From NCBI GenBank assembly GCA_015489185.1, contig WGAE01000061.1, positions 1 to 5,070 of the forward strand: a stretch of 5,070 nucleotides of DNA, given 5' to 3'. The stretch's first letter is position 1, and every line of letters begins with the position of its first letter. Below, one piece after another: positions 1 to 4,740 of this stretch. The position numbers were made by a program, and so were the translations under genes. A model generated the notes under the pieces. That model was given only the letters and a program-made list of their open reading frames with translations. It did not search any database and was not told where the DNA came from. The DNA is from Campylobacterales bacterium. Its GTDB lineage: Bacteria; Campylobacterota; Campylobacteria; Campylobacterales; QNZT01.

Positions 1-76
1 CCAAAATAATGGGTACAAGATCCTTGCATGCGTTTTTCAAATCGTCAAGCAAAACGGCAAGTGACGTTTTAAACAT
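1..76 (-). CDS. 5' end of a protein running off the left edge (possible DUF1538-type membrane protein)
   Basis: An open frame begins at ATG (76 to 74 on the minus strand) and stays open for 25 codons to the window edge. AAGG lies 7 bases upstream (87-84) as a modest ribosome binding site, and a TATAAT box lies at 110-105. The visible protein starts MFKTSLAVLL, continues with a charged stretch (DDLKNACKD) and then LVPIIL, which looks like the start of a membrane helix. A short charged amphipathic start followed by DLxPIIL resembles the N-terminus of DUF1538 membrane proteins. That is recall from a very short stretch, so only the existence of a gene start is reasonably supported. It is divergent from the carbonic anhydrase gene, with a 132-base shared spacer. 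Confidence 0.5.
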   Translation of the reverse strand, partial: MFKTSLAVLLDDLKNACKDLVPIIL

Positions 77-104
77 GAAAAAACCTTGTATTTTATTTAT
101 AAAA

Positions 105-110
105 ATTATA
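105..110 (-). promoter_or_regulatory. Putative -10 box for the left-edge gene
   Basis: TATAAT on the minus strand (110-105), about 29 bases upstream of the ATG at 76. No convincing -35 box is visible, only AT-rich sequence, as is common for the main sigma factor of Campylobacterota. Confidence 0.5.
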
Positions 111-160
111 CTTGAATTTTTGTTAATTGTTTGCTAAAGATTGCTTTACATGAAATAGTC

Positions 161-166
161 TATAAT
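161..166 (+). promoter_or_regulatory. Putative -10 box for the carbonic anhydrase gene
   Basis: TATAAT at 161-166 predicts a start near 173 and a leader of about 36 bases. TTGCTT at 141-146 is only 14 bases upstream, too close for a normal -35 box. The upstream sequence is T/A-rich with short T runs, the usual look of Campylobacterota promoters. Confidence 0.55.
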
Positions 167-208
167 TGATGCAGAAATTATGAAAAATGAAAAAATAAAG
201 GAGTGGTG

Positions 209-916
209 ATGGGTGCGGAAACATTGATTCGAAGTCATAAACAGTTTCGAAAAAAGTACGGGAAGAAATACTCTTCGTTGTTTCAAAAGCTGGTGGAGGA
301 GGGGCAGAGTCCCAAGACACTCTTTATTGCCTGCAGTGATTCGCGTGTGGTGCCTAATCTGATTACCTATACCAAACCGGGGGATCTCTTTATTGCCCGC
401 AATATCGGTAATTTTATACCTCCTTACAATCCGGATTCTGAAGCCTCCGCAACCCCTGCGGTGATCGAGTATGCGCTGAGTGTACTGAATGTAGAGAATA
501 TTATCGTATGCGGGCATACCGATTGCGGCGCGTGTAAGAGCCTCTATCAGGAGATTCCGGAAGATAATCCCGAAATGACCAACATCCGAAAATGGTTGCG
601 GTTTGGAGAGAGTGCGAAAGAGCAGGCGCTGGCACTTGTAGGACCTGCGGACAAAAAGTCGCTTTATACGGCAACCGAAAAGTTCAACGTCATCGAACAG
701 TTGAAAAATCTGCTGACCTATCCCGCCGTCAAACGCAAGGTAGCGGAAGGGGAGATTTTTGTACAGGGGTGGTACTATCATCTCGATAACGGTGAATTGG
801 AGTATTTCGATCCGATCGAGCACCGTTTTCTACCGGTTGATGCCGCTTTACGCAAAGCGGAAGAAACCGGACTGATGCGGGATGAAGAGGAAACACTGAT
901 TGCGGCGCAGCAATAA
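209..916 (+). CDS. Beta-class carbonic anhydrase
   Basis: Interconverts CO2 and bicarbonate with a zinc ion in the cytoplasm; in autotrophic or capnophilic Campylobacterota this supplies CO2 or bicarbonate to carboxylases. The 235-residue protein has the family signatures: CSDSR at 42-46 (zinc ligand Cys42 and the Asp44-Arg46 dyad) and CGHTDCGA at 101-108 (zinc ligands His103 and Cys106). It also has ARNIGNFIPP at 63-72, and EGEIFVQGWYYHLDNGELE near 180-198, the usual C-terminal core strand. No signal peptide is seen, and length is normal. The frame is open from GTG 203, but AAGGAG at 198-203 overlaps that GTG and sits 5 bases before ATG 209, so 209 is the better start. It is divergent from the left-edge gene and converges with the small minus-strand gene ending at 981. 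All catalytic residues are present, so the call is firm; the symbol (can, cynT, icfA) is a matter of convention. Confidence 0.97.
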   Translation: MGAETLIRSHKQFRKKYGKKYSSLFQKLVEEGQSPKTLFIACSDSRVVPNLITYTKPGDLFIARNIGNFIPPYNPDSEASATPAVIEYALSVLNVENIIVCGHTDCGACKSLYQEIPEDNPEMTNIRKWLRFGESAKEQALALVGPADKKSLYTATEKFNVIEQLKNLLTYPAVKRKVAEGEIFVQGWYYHLDNGELEYFDPIEHRFLPVDAALRKAEETGLMRDEEETLIAAQQ

Positions 917-942
917 CTTCGTTTCCGTTTAAACACATTTAC

Positions 943-974
943 GAGCGTGCTGTGGAAGGAGAGATGAGACGCTC
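943..974. terminator. Weak hairpin between convergent genes
   Basis: GAGCGT (943-948) pairs with ACGCTC (969-974) across a 20-base loop in the 64-base gap between the carbonic anhydrase stop and the stop of the small minus-strand gene. On the plus strand it is followed by TTCTTCTC, a poor U tract. It may end one or both transcripts, but it is weak. Confidence 0.25.
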
Positions 975-980
975 TTCTTC

Positions 981-1082
981 TCAAAGCACTTTTTCGTTGA
1001 GCTTGAGCATCATATATTCGATTGTCGTAAAAAAGAACTCCAGCACTTCTCTCATTTCATGAAGTATATTTCTAATTGTCAT
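981..1082 (-). CDS. 33-residue amphipathic small protein, divergent from the S24 repressor
   Basis: I do not recognise a family. The gene runs from ATG (1082-1080) to TGA (983-981). A near-perfect ribosome binding site, AAAAAGGAG (1096-1088), lies 5 bases before the ATG, and a TACAAT box lies at 1122-1117; together these argue that it is translated. The peptide begins MTIRNILHEMREVLEFF and ends LKLNEKVL. Positions 3, 7, 10, 14, 17, 21, 24 and 28 are I, L, M, L, F, I, M and L, an unbroken 3-4 heptad pattern. Charged residues (R4, E9, R11, E12, E15, E22, K27, E30, K31) mostly lie off that face. It should form one amphipathic helix, either a coiled coil or a membrane-surface peptide. It has no signal peptide and no helix-turn-helix. 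Its promoter region is shared with the repressor gene, so repression by that protein is likely (inferred). Candidate roles are a TisB-like toxin peptide or a protein-binding regulator; neither is shown. Confidence 0.7.
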   Translation of the reverse strand: MTIRNILHEMREVLEFFFTTIEYMMLKLNEKVL

Positions 1083-1116
1083 TTTAACTCCTTTTTATGA
1101 CATTTTTTCTGGTTTA

Positions 1117-1146
1117 ATTGTAATATAAAACTTTTTTGTGCTACAA
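1117..1146 (-). promoter_or_regulatory. Putative promoter of the 33-residue protein gene
   Basis: On the minus strand TTGTAG (1146-1141) and TACAAT (1122-1117) are separated by 18 bases. The predicted start is near 1110, giving a leader of about 28 bases before ATG 1082. Both boxes overlap the boxes of the opposing repressor promoter, so the two promoters probably compete for polymerase. Confidence 0.5.
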
Positions 1147-1147
1147 T
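1118..1147 (+). promoter_or_regulatory. Putative promoter of the S24 repressor gene
   Basis: TTGTAA (1118-1123) and TACAAT (1142-1147) are separated by 18 bases. Transcription should start around 1153, inside the palindrome at 1147-1169, about 27 bases before the ATG at 1180. Confidence 0.5.
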
Positions 1148-1169
1148 TATATTTCAAAATGAAATATAA
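1147..1169. promoter_or_regulatory. Perfect palindrome, likely operator for the S24 repressor
   Basis: TTATATTTCA (1147-1156) and TGAAATATAA (1160-1169) are perfect inverted copies around a 3-base AAA centre. Two 10-bp half-sites fit a dimeric CI-type repressor. The site begins at the last base of the repressor gene's -10 box, covers the predicted transcription start and ends at the edge of the AAAGGAG ribosome binding site (1169-1175). It is therefore well placed for autorepression. As RNA the stem could also partly restrict the ribosome site. Binding is inferred from position and symmetry. Confidence 0.55.
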
Positions 1170-1179
1170 AAGGAGTCGC

Positions 1180-1839
1180 ATGTTCGATTTGAAACATATA
1201 CTTCCGAAAATCAAGGATATTCTTTCCAAAGAGGTGGGGAACAGGAAGGTGTTTGATAAAGATGTGGCGGATGCGCTGGGAATCAACCATTTGACATTTG
1301 CGACGATGAAAAGCAGGGGCAAGATCCCCTACGAAGAGATTCTCAACTTTTGTGCTAAACGCAAAATCTCGATCAACTGGCTCTTTTACGATCAGGCGAC
1401 CCGAAGTTTGGAGGAGGAGACCGAAAAGTATGCCAATGTGCGCTATTTCGGTGATATCTACGCCAGTGCCGGCGGCGGTGCGTTTAACTATGAGGAAGCG
1501 CCCGATACGATTATGCTCGATCCCCATATGGTACAGCGTCTGGGCGGCGAGAGAGAGCTGAAAAATATCGACTCGATCAATGTACTGGGGGATTCGATGG
1601 AGCCTACTTTTAAGGACGGGGATATTATCTTTATTAACCGGACGATGAACGATGTACGCAAGGGGGGTGTTTTTGTCGTTTCCACGCCGATAGGACTCTT
1701 TGTCAAGCGCCTTTTTCTGCGCAGTGACGGGACGCTCGATCTCATTTCGGACAATCCGCAGTACGGTGTTGAGTCGGTACCGATGGAAAATGTTGAAGTG
1801 ATCGGAAAGGTTGTCGGAAGTATGAGCGGGATGCAGTGA
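1180..1839 (+). CDS. CI/LexA-type repressor: helix-turn-helix plus S24 self-cleaving peptidase domain
   Basis: A DNA-binding repressor of 219 residues. Residues about 5-70 resemble the phage CI repressor helix-turn-helix domain, with DKDVADALGINHLTFATMKS at 26-45 and then an INWLFYD tail (65-71). Residues about 90-215 form an S24/LexA-type domain. The cleavage site lies in YASAGGGA (94-101, bond Ala97-Gly98), the nucleophile is Ser139 in GDSMEPT (137-143), and the general base is Lys176 in GLFVKRLF. All three elements are intact, so RecA-stimulated or other stress-triggered self-cleavage is plausible (family knowledge plus inference). The frame is open from GTG 1138, but that start overlaps the promoter; AAAGGAG at 1169-1175, 4 bases before ATG 1180, decides the start. 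No phage genes are nearby, so it is either a stand-alone stress regulator or a domesticated phage repressor. It is divergent from the 33-residue gene, with the likely operator between them. Confidence 0.93.
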   Translation: MFDLKHILPKIKDILSKEVGNRKVFDKDVADALGINHLTFATMKSRGKIPYEEILNFCAKRKISINWLFYDQATRSLEEETEKYANVRYFGDIYASAGGGAFNYEEAPDTIMLDPHMVQRLGGERELKNIDSINVLGDSMEPTFKDGDIIFINRTMNDVRKGGVFVVSTPIGLFVKRLFLRSDGTLDLISDNPQYGVESVPMENVEVIGKVVGSMSGMQ

Positions 1840-1856
1840 CGGAGGCGATACCTCCG
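1840..1856 (+). other. Short hairpin directly after the repressor stop codon
   Basis: CGGAGG (1840-1845) and CCTCCG (1851-1856) form a perfect 6-bp stem with a 5-base loop immediately after the TGA. No U tract follows, so it may stabilise the mRNA end or assist the terminator at 1873-1896. Confidence 0.4.
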
Positions 1857-1872
1857 CATCCCTGAAACCGTT

Positions 1873-1896
1873 CTGATTGGATAATCAGGCTTTTTT
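1873..1896 (+). terminator. Intrinsic terminator of the repressor gene, overlapping the 3' end of the PhnA-like gene
   Basis: CTGATT (1873-1878), loop GGAT, AATCAG (1883-1888), then GC and six T residues (1891-1896). CCTGA at 1861-1865 can pair instead with TCAGG at 1885-1889, giving an alternative fold. The stem and T run contain the stop codon and the last Lys-Lys-Ala codons of the convergent PhnA-like gene, so one sequence serves both. Confidence 0.65.
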
Positions 1897-2229
1897 CACA
1901 AACTCCTGCTTGAGTTTGATCGCGCCGACGCCGGGGACTTTGCAGTCGATATTGTGTCCGTCGTTGCTCTCGACCAGGCGGATATTTTTAATTTTGGTGC
2001 CCGCTTTGATACCCGAAGAGCTCCCTTTGACTTTCAGATCTTTGATGACTGTCACCGAATCGCCGTCTTGAAGGATATTTCCGTTAGCGTCTTTGACGAC
2101 AAGCCCCTCTTCTTCCTCCGCGGCGGCATCTTTGCTCCACTCGTGTCCGCACTCCGGACAGACCAGCAGTGTACCGTCTTCGTAGGTATATTCGCTGCCG
2201 CATTGCGGACAATTAGGTAGTTGTTCCAT
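1885..2229 (-). CDS. phnA: PhnA/YjdM-family zinc-ribbon protein
   Basis: A small protein of 114 residues, close to the length of Escherichia coli YjdM (formerly PhnA, 111 residues). The N-terminus carries a zinc ribbon with CPQC (Cys7, Cys10) and CPEC (Cys24, Cys27), which should bind one zinc. A short acidic linker (DAAAEEEEG, 34-42) follows, then the conserved C-terminal domain with VVKDANGN (44-51), DGDSVTVIKDLKVKGSSSG (55-73), IKNIRLVE (80-87) and HNIDCKVPG (92-100). The start at 2229 has AAGGAA 7 bases upstream. The family sits near phosphonate genes in some bacteria and is often labelled alkylphosphonate utilisation, but its role is unclear and it should not be confused with phosphonoacetate hydrolase, also called PhnA. 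No phosphonate genes are in this window. It probably has its own promoter (2259-2264) and converges on the repressor gene. Confidence 0.95.
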   Translation of the reverse strand: MEQLPNCPQCGSEYTYEDGTLLVCPECGHEWSKDAAAEEEEGLVVKDANGNILQDGDSVTVIKDLKVKGSSSGIKAGTKIKNIRLVESNDGHNIDCKVPGVGAIKLKQEFVKKA

Positions 2230-2258
2230 CTATCTGTTCCTTTTATGAAGTTTTCGGG

Positions 2259-2264
2259 AGTATA
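2259..2264 (-). promoter_or_regulatory. Putative extended -10 box for the PhnA-like gene
   Basis: TGCTATACT on the minus strand gives an extended -10 (TATACT at 2264-2259), with a predicted leader of about 23 bases. An A/T-rich stretch lies just upstream; no clear -35 box is seen. Confidence 0.5.
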
Positions 2265-2308
2265 GCAAAAAAATTGTTTATCTAAGGTCAGTTTCAGAAA
2301 TGGAAGTG

Positions 2309-2335
2309 AAAGAGACGCATCCGGGGCGTCTCTTT
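2309..2335 (-). terminator. Hairpin terminator of the cyclophilin gene
   Basis: AAAGAGACGC and GCGTCTCTTT form a perfect 10-bp stem (2335-2326 with 2318-2309) around a 7-base loop, starting 6 bases after the cyclophilin stop codon. The U tract on the minus strand is short (the TTT is part of the stem, followed by CACTTCC). It separates the cyclophilin transcript from the PhnA-like gene. Confidence 0.65.
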
Positions 2336-2341
2336 GGAAGA

Positions 2342-2830
2342 TTATGCGGGGAGAATGTCGATCGATTCGATCGTATCGTTGATCTTGATCGAATCGAGTA
2401 CCGCCATACTCTCTTTGTCGTTGGGGTCGATACCGCCGAATACCGTATGTACACCGTCCAGATGAGGGCAGGGGACAAAGCAGATGAAGAATTGACTGCC
2501 GCCCGTATTGGGACCTGCATGCGCCATCGAGAGTGTCCCTTTGACATGTTTGTGGACGTTGGTATCGGTTTCGCAGCGAATTGCCCATCCCGGTCCACCC
2601 GTACCTGTGCCGTGCGGACAACCGCCCTGCGCCATAAATCCGGGAATGACCCGGTGAAATTTCAGATTGTTGTAAAAGCCTGTTTGTGCCAGATGGGCGA
2701 AATTGGCGACGGTATTTGGTGCTTCCTCTTTGTAGAGTTTGAACTTCATGTCACCTTTGTTGGTGTGGATGATTGCGTAGTTGATATCTTTGAGCGCCTC
2801 TTCGGAGATATCGTACTCTTTGAGTTTCAT
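2342..2830 (-). CDS. ppiB: Cyclophilin-type peptidyl-prolyl cis-trans isomerase
   Basis: Catalyses cis-trans isomerisation of bonds before proline and assists protein folding. The 162-residue protein has no signal peptide, so it is cytoplasmic. The family core is complete: FHRVIPGFMAQGG at 58-70 (Arg60, Phe65, Gln68), GTGTGGPGWAI at 74-84, SMAHAGPNTGGSQFFI at 101-116 (Gln113, Phe115) and HLDGVHTVFG at 123-132 (Leu124 where eukaryotic CypA has Trp, and His128). The frame is open further upstream to an ATG at 2869, but those codons run through the TATAAT promoter box at 2863-2858. AAAAGGAT ends about 5 bases before ATG 2830, so translation starts there. It has its own promoter and a hairpin terminator. 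The Leu at the Trp position, known for bacterial cyclophilins to reduce cyclosporin sensitivity, is an inference here. Confidence 0.96.
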   Translation of the reverse strand: MKLKEYDISEEALKDINYAIIHTNKGDMKFKLYKEEAPNTVANFAHLAQTGFYNNLKFHRVIPGFMAQGGCPHGTGTGGPGWAIRCETDTNVHKHVKGTLSMAHAGPNTGGSQFFICFVPCPHLDGVHTVFGGIDPNDKESMAVLDSIKINDTIESIDILPA

Positions 2831-2857
2831 GTCTATCCTTTTGGAAAATTTTTGCAA

Positions 2858-2863
2858 ATTATA
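2858..2863 (-). promoter_or_regulatory. Putative -10 box for the cyclophilin gene
   Basis: TATAAT on the minus strand (2863-2858), 27 bases upstream of the ATG at 2830, with a predicted leader of about 20 bases. No consensus -35 is visible. Confidence 0.55.
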
Positions 2864-2924
2864 GTGCATTTCGCTTTAAAGCCCCGCTTTGTTTCCGTTG
2901 TGCGAAACAGAGGGGTAATTTTGG

Positions 2925-2930
2925 TATAAT
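2925..2930 (+). promoter_or_regulatory. Putative -10 box for the dihydroorotase-like gene
   Basis: TTTTGGTATAAT, with TATAAT at 2925-2930, predicts a start near 2937 and a leader of about 78 bases, long for this window. It is divergent from the cyclophilin promoter. No good -35 box. Confidence 0.55.
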
Positions 2931-2947
2931 CTTTGAGAAAACTTCAC

Positions 2948-2989
2948 TTCATGATCTGATGCCGATCGGACGGTAATCACTGTCATGAA
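2948..2989 (+). repeat. Inverted TTCATGA / TCATGAA arms in the leader of the dihydroorotase-like gene
   Basis: TTCATGA (2948-2954) and TCATGAA (2983-2989) are 7-base inverted copies separated by 28 bases, with the 8-base palindrome CCGATCGG (2962-2969) between them. They lie in the predicted 5' leader and could form a branched RNA structure or a protein-binding site. No known riboswitch was recognised. Confidence 0.3.
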
Positions 2990-3014
2990 AAGATAAAAAC
3001 AAGGGACGTCGTCT

Positions 3015-4226
3015 ATGGTATTGATCAAAAATGCGAGCGTTGCGGGACTGGGCGGTGCGAAACGGGATATCTTACTTCATGAAGGCAAGATCGTCAAAAT
3101 TGCGGAGTCGATTGACTGCGGTGCCTGTTTTGAGGTTGTCGATGCAGAGGGGCTTGTCGCATTTCCGGGGATTGTCGACTTGAACGTACGTGTGGAGAAC
3201 GATCAACTGAGTCTGGAGAATCTCGAAAAGCTCTATGCCGCGACCCGAAAGGGCGGTGTTTCACACTTTGTGCTCTCTCCGCGTACCGATCCGCTAATCG
3301 AAAACCGCACTTTCAAGGCGCTGCTTGCGGGAGAGCTCAAACAGCGCTATCCCAACATACAACTTGCGATCAAAGCGCTGCGCACACCTGAGAAACTCAA
3401 TGCTATCTCTACGATGGTGCGAAACGGCATACGGATTGTGCAGGAGAACTCTGATATCAACGGCAATCTGTTGCGACGCATCTACGAATATTCGAAAATG
3501 CACGGCAATCTCTTTTTTGTCTTTTGTGAAAACAAGATTCTCAACGACAGCGGCGTCATGAACGAAGGAGAGGTCTCGTTCAGACTCGGGCTGCCCGGCA
3601 TCTCCAAAATCGGTGAGATCAGCGAAGTGGCGAAGGTAGTGCAGATGAGTCTGCACTATGATGTACCGACACTCTTTCAGGCACTTTCGACCAGGCGGGC
3701 GGTTGCACTTATTGCCGATGCGAAGCAACGTTTTCCGGAACTCTATGCCGAAGTCTCTGTACACCATCTGGTGCTTGACGAGCGTGCCTGTGACGGATTC
3801 AACACCTACGCAAAACTGAACCCGCCTTTGCGCAGTCCGGAAGACAGAGAGAAACTGATTGGGGAACTTAAAGCAGGCAATATCGATGTTCTGACCGCAT
3901 TGCACTCTCCCAAATCGATCATCCACAAAGATGTCGCGTTTGCGGAAGCGATGAACGGTATCGACGCAATCGAAAACTATCTGAGTGTCGCCTATACCTA
4001 TCTTGTCAAAACGGGACATATCGACTGGGATCGTCTTGCAATACTGATGGCGGAAAATCCGGCAAAGATTCTGGGACTAAACGAAGCCGGTGCGATTGCA
4101 GAAGGTAACGCGGCGAATCTGATCCTCTTCGATCCAAACGCCTCTTTTGAGGTAGAGGAGCAGACGACGCCATATTTTGGACAACGTTTGTACGGTAAAA
4201 TCGTACGTACCTTTTTTGCAACGTGA
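3015..4226 (+). CDS. Dihydroorotase homologue without metal ligands (non-catalytic PyrC'/PyrX-like)
   Basis: A 403-residue amidohydrolase-fold protein of class I dihydroorotase length. The fold is recognisable: an N-terminal beta domain with EGKIVKIAE, VDAEGLVAFPGIVDLNV (42-58), VSVHHLVLDE (247-256), KLNPPLRSPEDREKL (267-281) and a C-terminal ENPAKILGL ... GNAANLILFDP (347-374). The metal site is gone. The usual DxHxH reads D55-L-N57-V-R59; the SDDG aspartate aligns with Glu144/Asn145; HAED reads FCEN (170-173); HxST reads ALST (223-226); TDHAP reads ALHSP (295-299). Catalysis is therefore very unlikely. Comparable inactive homologues (PyrC' of Pseudomonas) are structural partners of aspartate transcarbamoylase PyrB, a reasonable guess here, with an active PyrC expected elsewhere. 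AAGGGA at 3001-3006, 8 bases before ATG 3015, supports the start. No pyrB is adjacent. Alternative annotations would be plain dihydroorotase or amidohydrolase. Confidence 0.93.
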   Translation: MVLIKNASVAGLGGAKRDILLHEGKIVKIAESIDCGACFEVVDAEGLVAFPGIVDLNVRVENDQLSLENLEKLYAATRKGGVSHFVLSPRTDPLIENRTFKALLAGELKQRYPNIQLAIKALRTPEKLNAISTMVRNGIRIVQENSDINGNLLRRIYEYSKMHGNLFFVFCENKILNDSGVMNEGEVSFRLGLPGISKIGEISEVAKVVQMSLHYDVPTLFQALSTRRAVALIADAKQRFPELYAEVSVHHLVLDERACDGFNTYAKLNPPLRSPEDREKLIGELKAGNIDVLTALHSPKSIIHKDVAFAEAMNGIDAIENYLSVAYTYLVKTGHIDWDRLAILMAENPAKILGLNEAGAIAEGNAANLILFDPNASFEVEEQTTPYFGQRLYGKIVRTFFAT

Positions 4227-4297
4227 CAGATAGAAATCGGGTACGCTATATTGTCAAAAAAATATGACCTCTTCAATAAAATTTTAACCTTTGTCGT

Positions 4298-4303
4298 TAT
4301 AAT
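4298..4303 (+). promoter_or_regulatory. Putative -10 box for the YfiM-like gene
   Basis: TATAAT at 4298-4303 predicts a start near 4310 and a leader of about 42 bases before ATG 4352. It suggests separate transcription from the dihydroorotase-like gene, although no clear terminator lies between 4226 and here, so read-through is possible. Confidence 0.5.
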
Positions 4304-4351
4304 GTGGTTGTGTGTGTAAAAAACGGACACAATCCAACGACAGGACAGCAA

Positions 4352-4732
4352 ATGTCATACTTCAGACTTCTGGTGTTGCTCGGGTTGCTCTCATCTTCGC
4401 TCTTCGCACTGGCCGAAGATAAAACGCGTCATATGCAGGCATGTATGTTGATCGGATATACCGGCGAGACGATTCTTCATAAGAAGGCGGATGAACCGCG
4501 TTTCGCGACGGTCTTGTATGCGAGCGGTATTTCGTTTCTGGTCGGTTTGACGAAAGAGATGTACGATCAAAATGATTACGGCGGTTTTTCTTCCAAAGAT
4601 TTGGCGGCGGATGCGATCGGTGCGTTCAGCGGTGCGTTGCTTTCGCATTATCTGAACAAACACTACTTTTTACGTGTCGATCATGATCCAAGAACGAAGC
4701 GCTCTTCGATAACGGGTACTTACAGATTCTAG
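4352..4732 (+). CDS. Small exported YfiM/DUF2279-like protein
   Basis: A 126-residue protein with a clear signal peptide: MSYFR, a hydrophobic core LLVLLGLLSSSLF and a probable cleavage after ALA (Ala21, before Glu22-Asp23). The mature part begins with DKTRH (23-27) and contains GLTKEMYDQ (65-73), GGFSSKDLAADAIGAFSGALLSH (77-99) and a polar C-terminus ending in YRF. DKxxH, KExYD and FSxKDLxxDxxG spaced like this match the YfiM/DUF2279 pattern as I recall it. Members are predicted envelope proteins of unknown function, distantly like VanZ. There is no cysteine at the signal cleavage site, so it is not an obvious lipoprotein. The segments 50-65 and 84-100 are moderately hydrophobic, and the terminal aromatic residue would suit outer-membrane association (speculative). 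The frame opens at GTG 4304 within the promoter; AGGA at 4342-4345, 6 bases before ATG 4352, sets the start. Confidence 0.85.
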   Translation: MSYFRLLVLLGLLSSSLFALAEDKTRHMQACMLIGYTGETILHKKADEPRFATVLYASGISFLVGLTKEMYDQNDYGGFSSKDLAADAIGAFSGALLSHYLNKHYFLRVDHDPRTKRSSITGTYRF

Positions 4733-4740
4733 GATTTGTC

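Noticed and set aside
203..208. GTG codons as the carbonic anhydrase start
   Set aside because: GTG 203 overlaps the AAGGAG ribosome binding site and GTG 206 is only 2 bases after it; ATG 209 has the proper 5-base spacing.
146..823. Long 225-codon minus-strand frame opposite carbonic anhydrase
   Set aside because: It is a shadow of the well-supported plus-strand gene, with no ribosome site or recognisable motif.
1138..1179. Upstream GTG 1138 or ATG 1159 as the repressor start
   Set aside because: They lie within the promoter, palindrome or ribosome binding site; ATG 1180 follows AAAGGAG directly.
2831..2869. ATG 2869 as the cyclophilin start
   Set aside because: The extra codons read through the TATAAT box, and ATG 2830 has its own ribosome binding site.
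2300..2929. 209-codon plus-strand frame opposite the cyclophilin gene
   Set aside because: It runs antisense through the cyclophilin gene, its terminator and promoter; no motif or ribosome site.
2959..2976. Five-codon leader peptide (MPIGR) before the dihydroorotase-like gene
   Set aside because: No ribosome binding site and no attenuator hairpin with a U tract; such short frames are expected by chance.
3294..4019. 241-codon minus-strand frame opposite the dihydroorotase-like gene
   Set aside because: Shadow of a clear coding gene; its composition does not resemble any family.
4225..4255. Imperfect hairpin after the dihydroorotase-like stop as a terminator
   Set aside because: The stem is mismatched and is followed by A residues, not T residues, on the plus strand.
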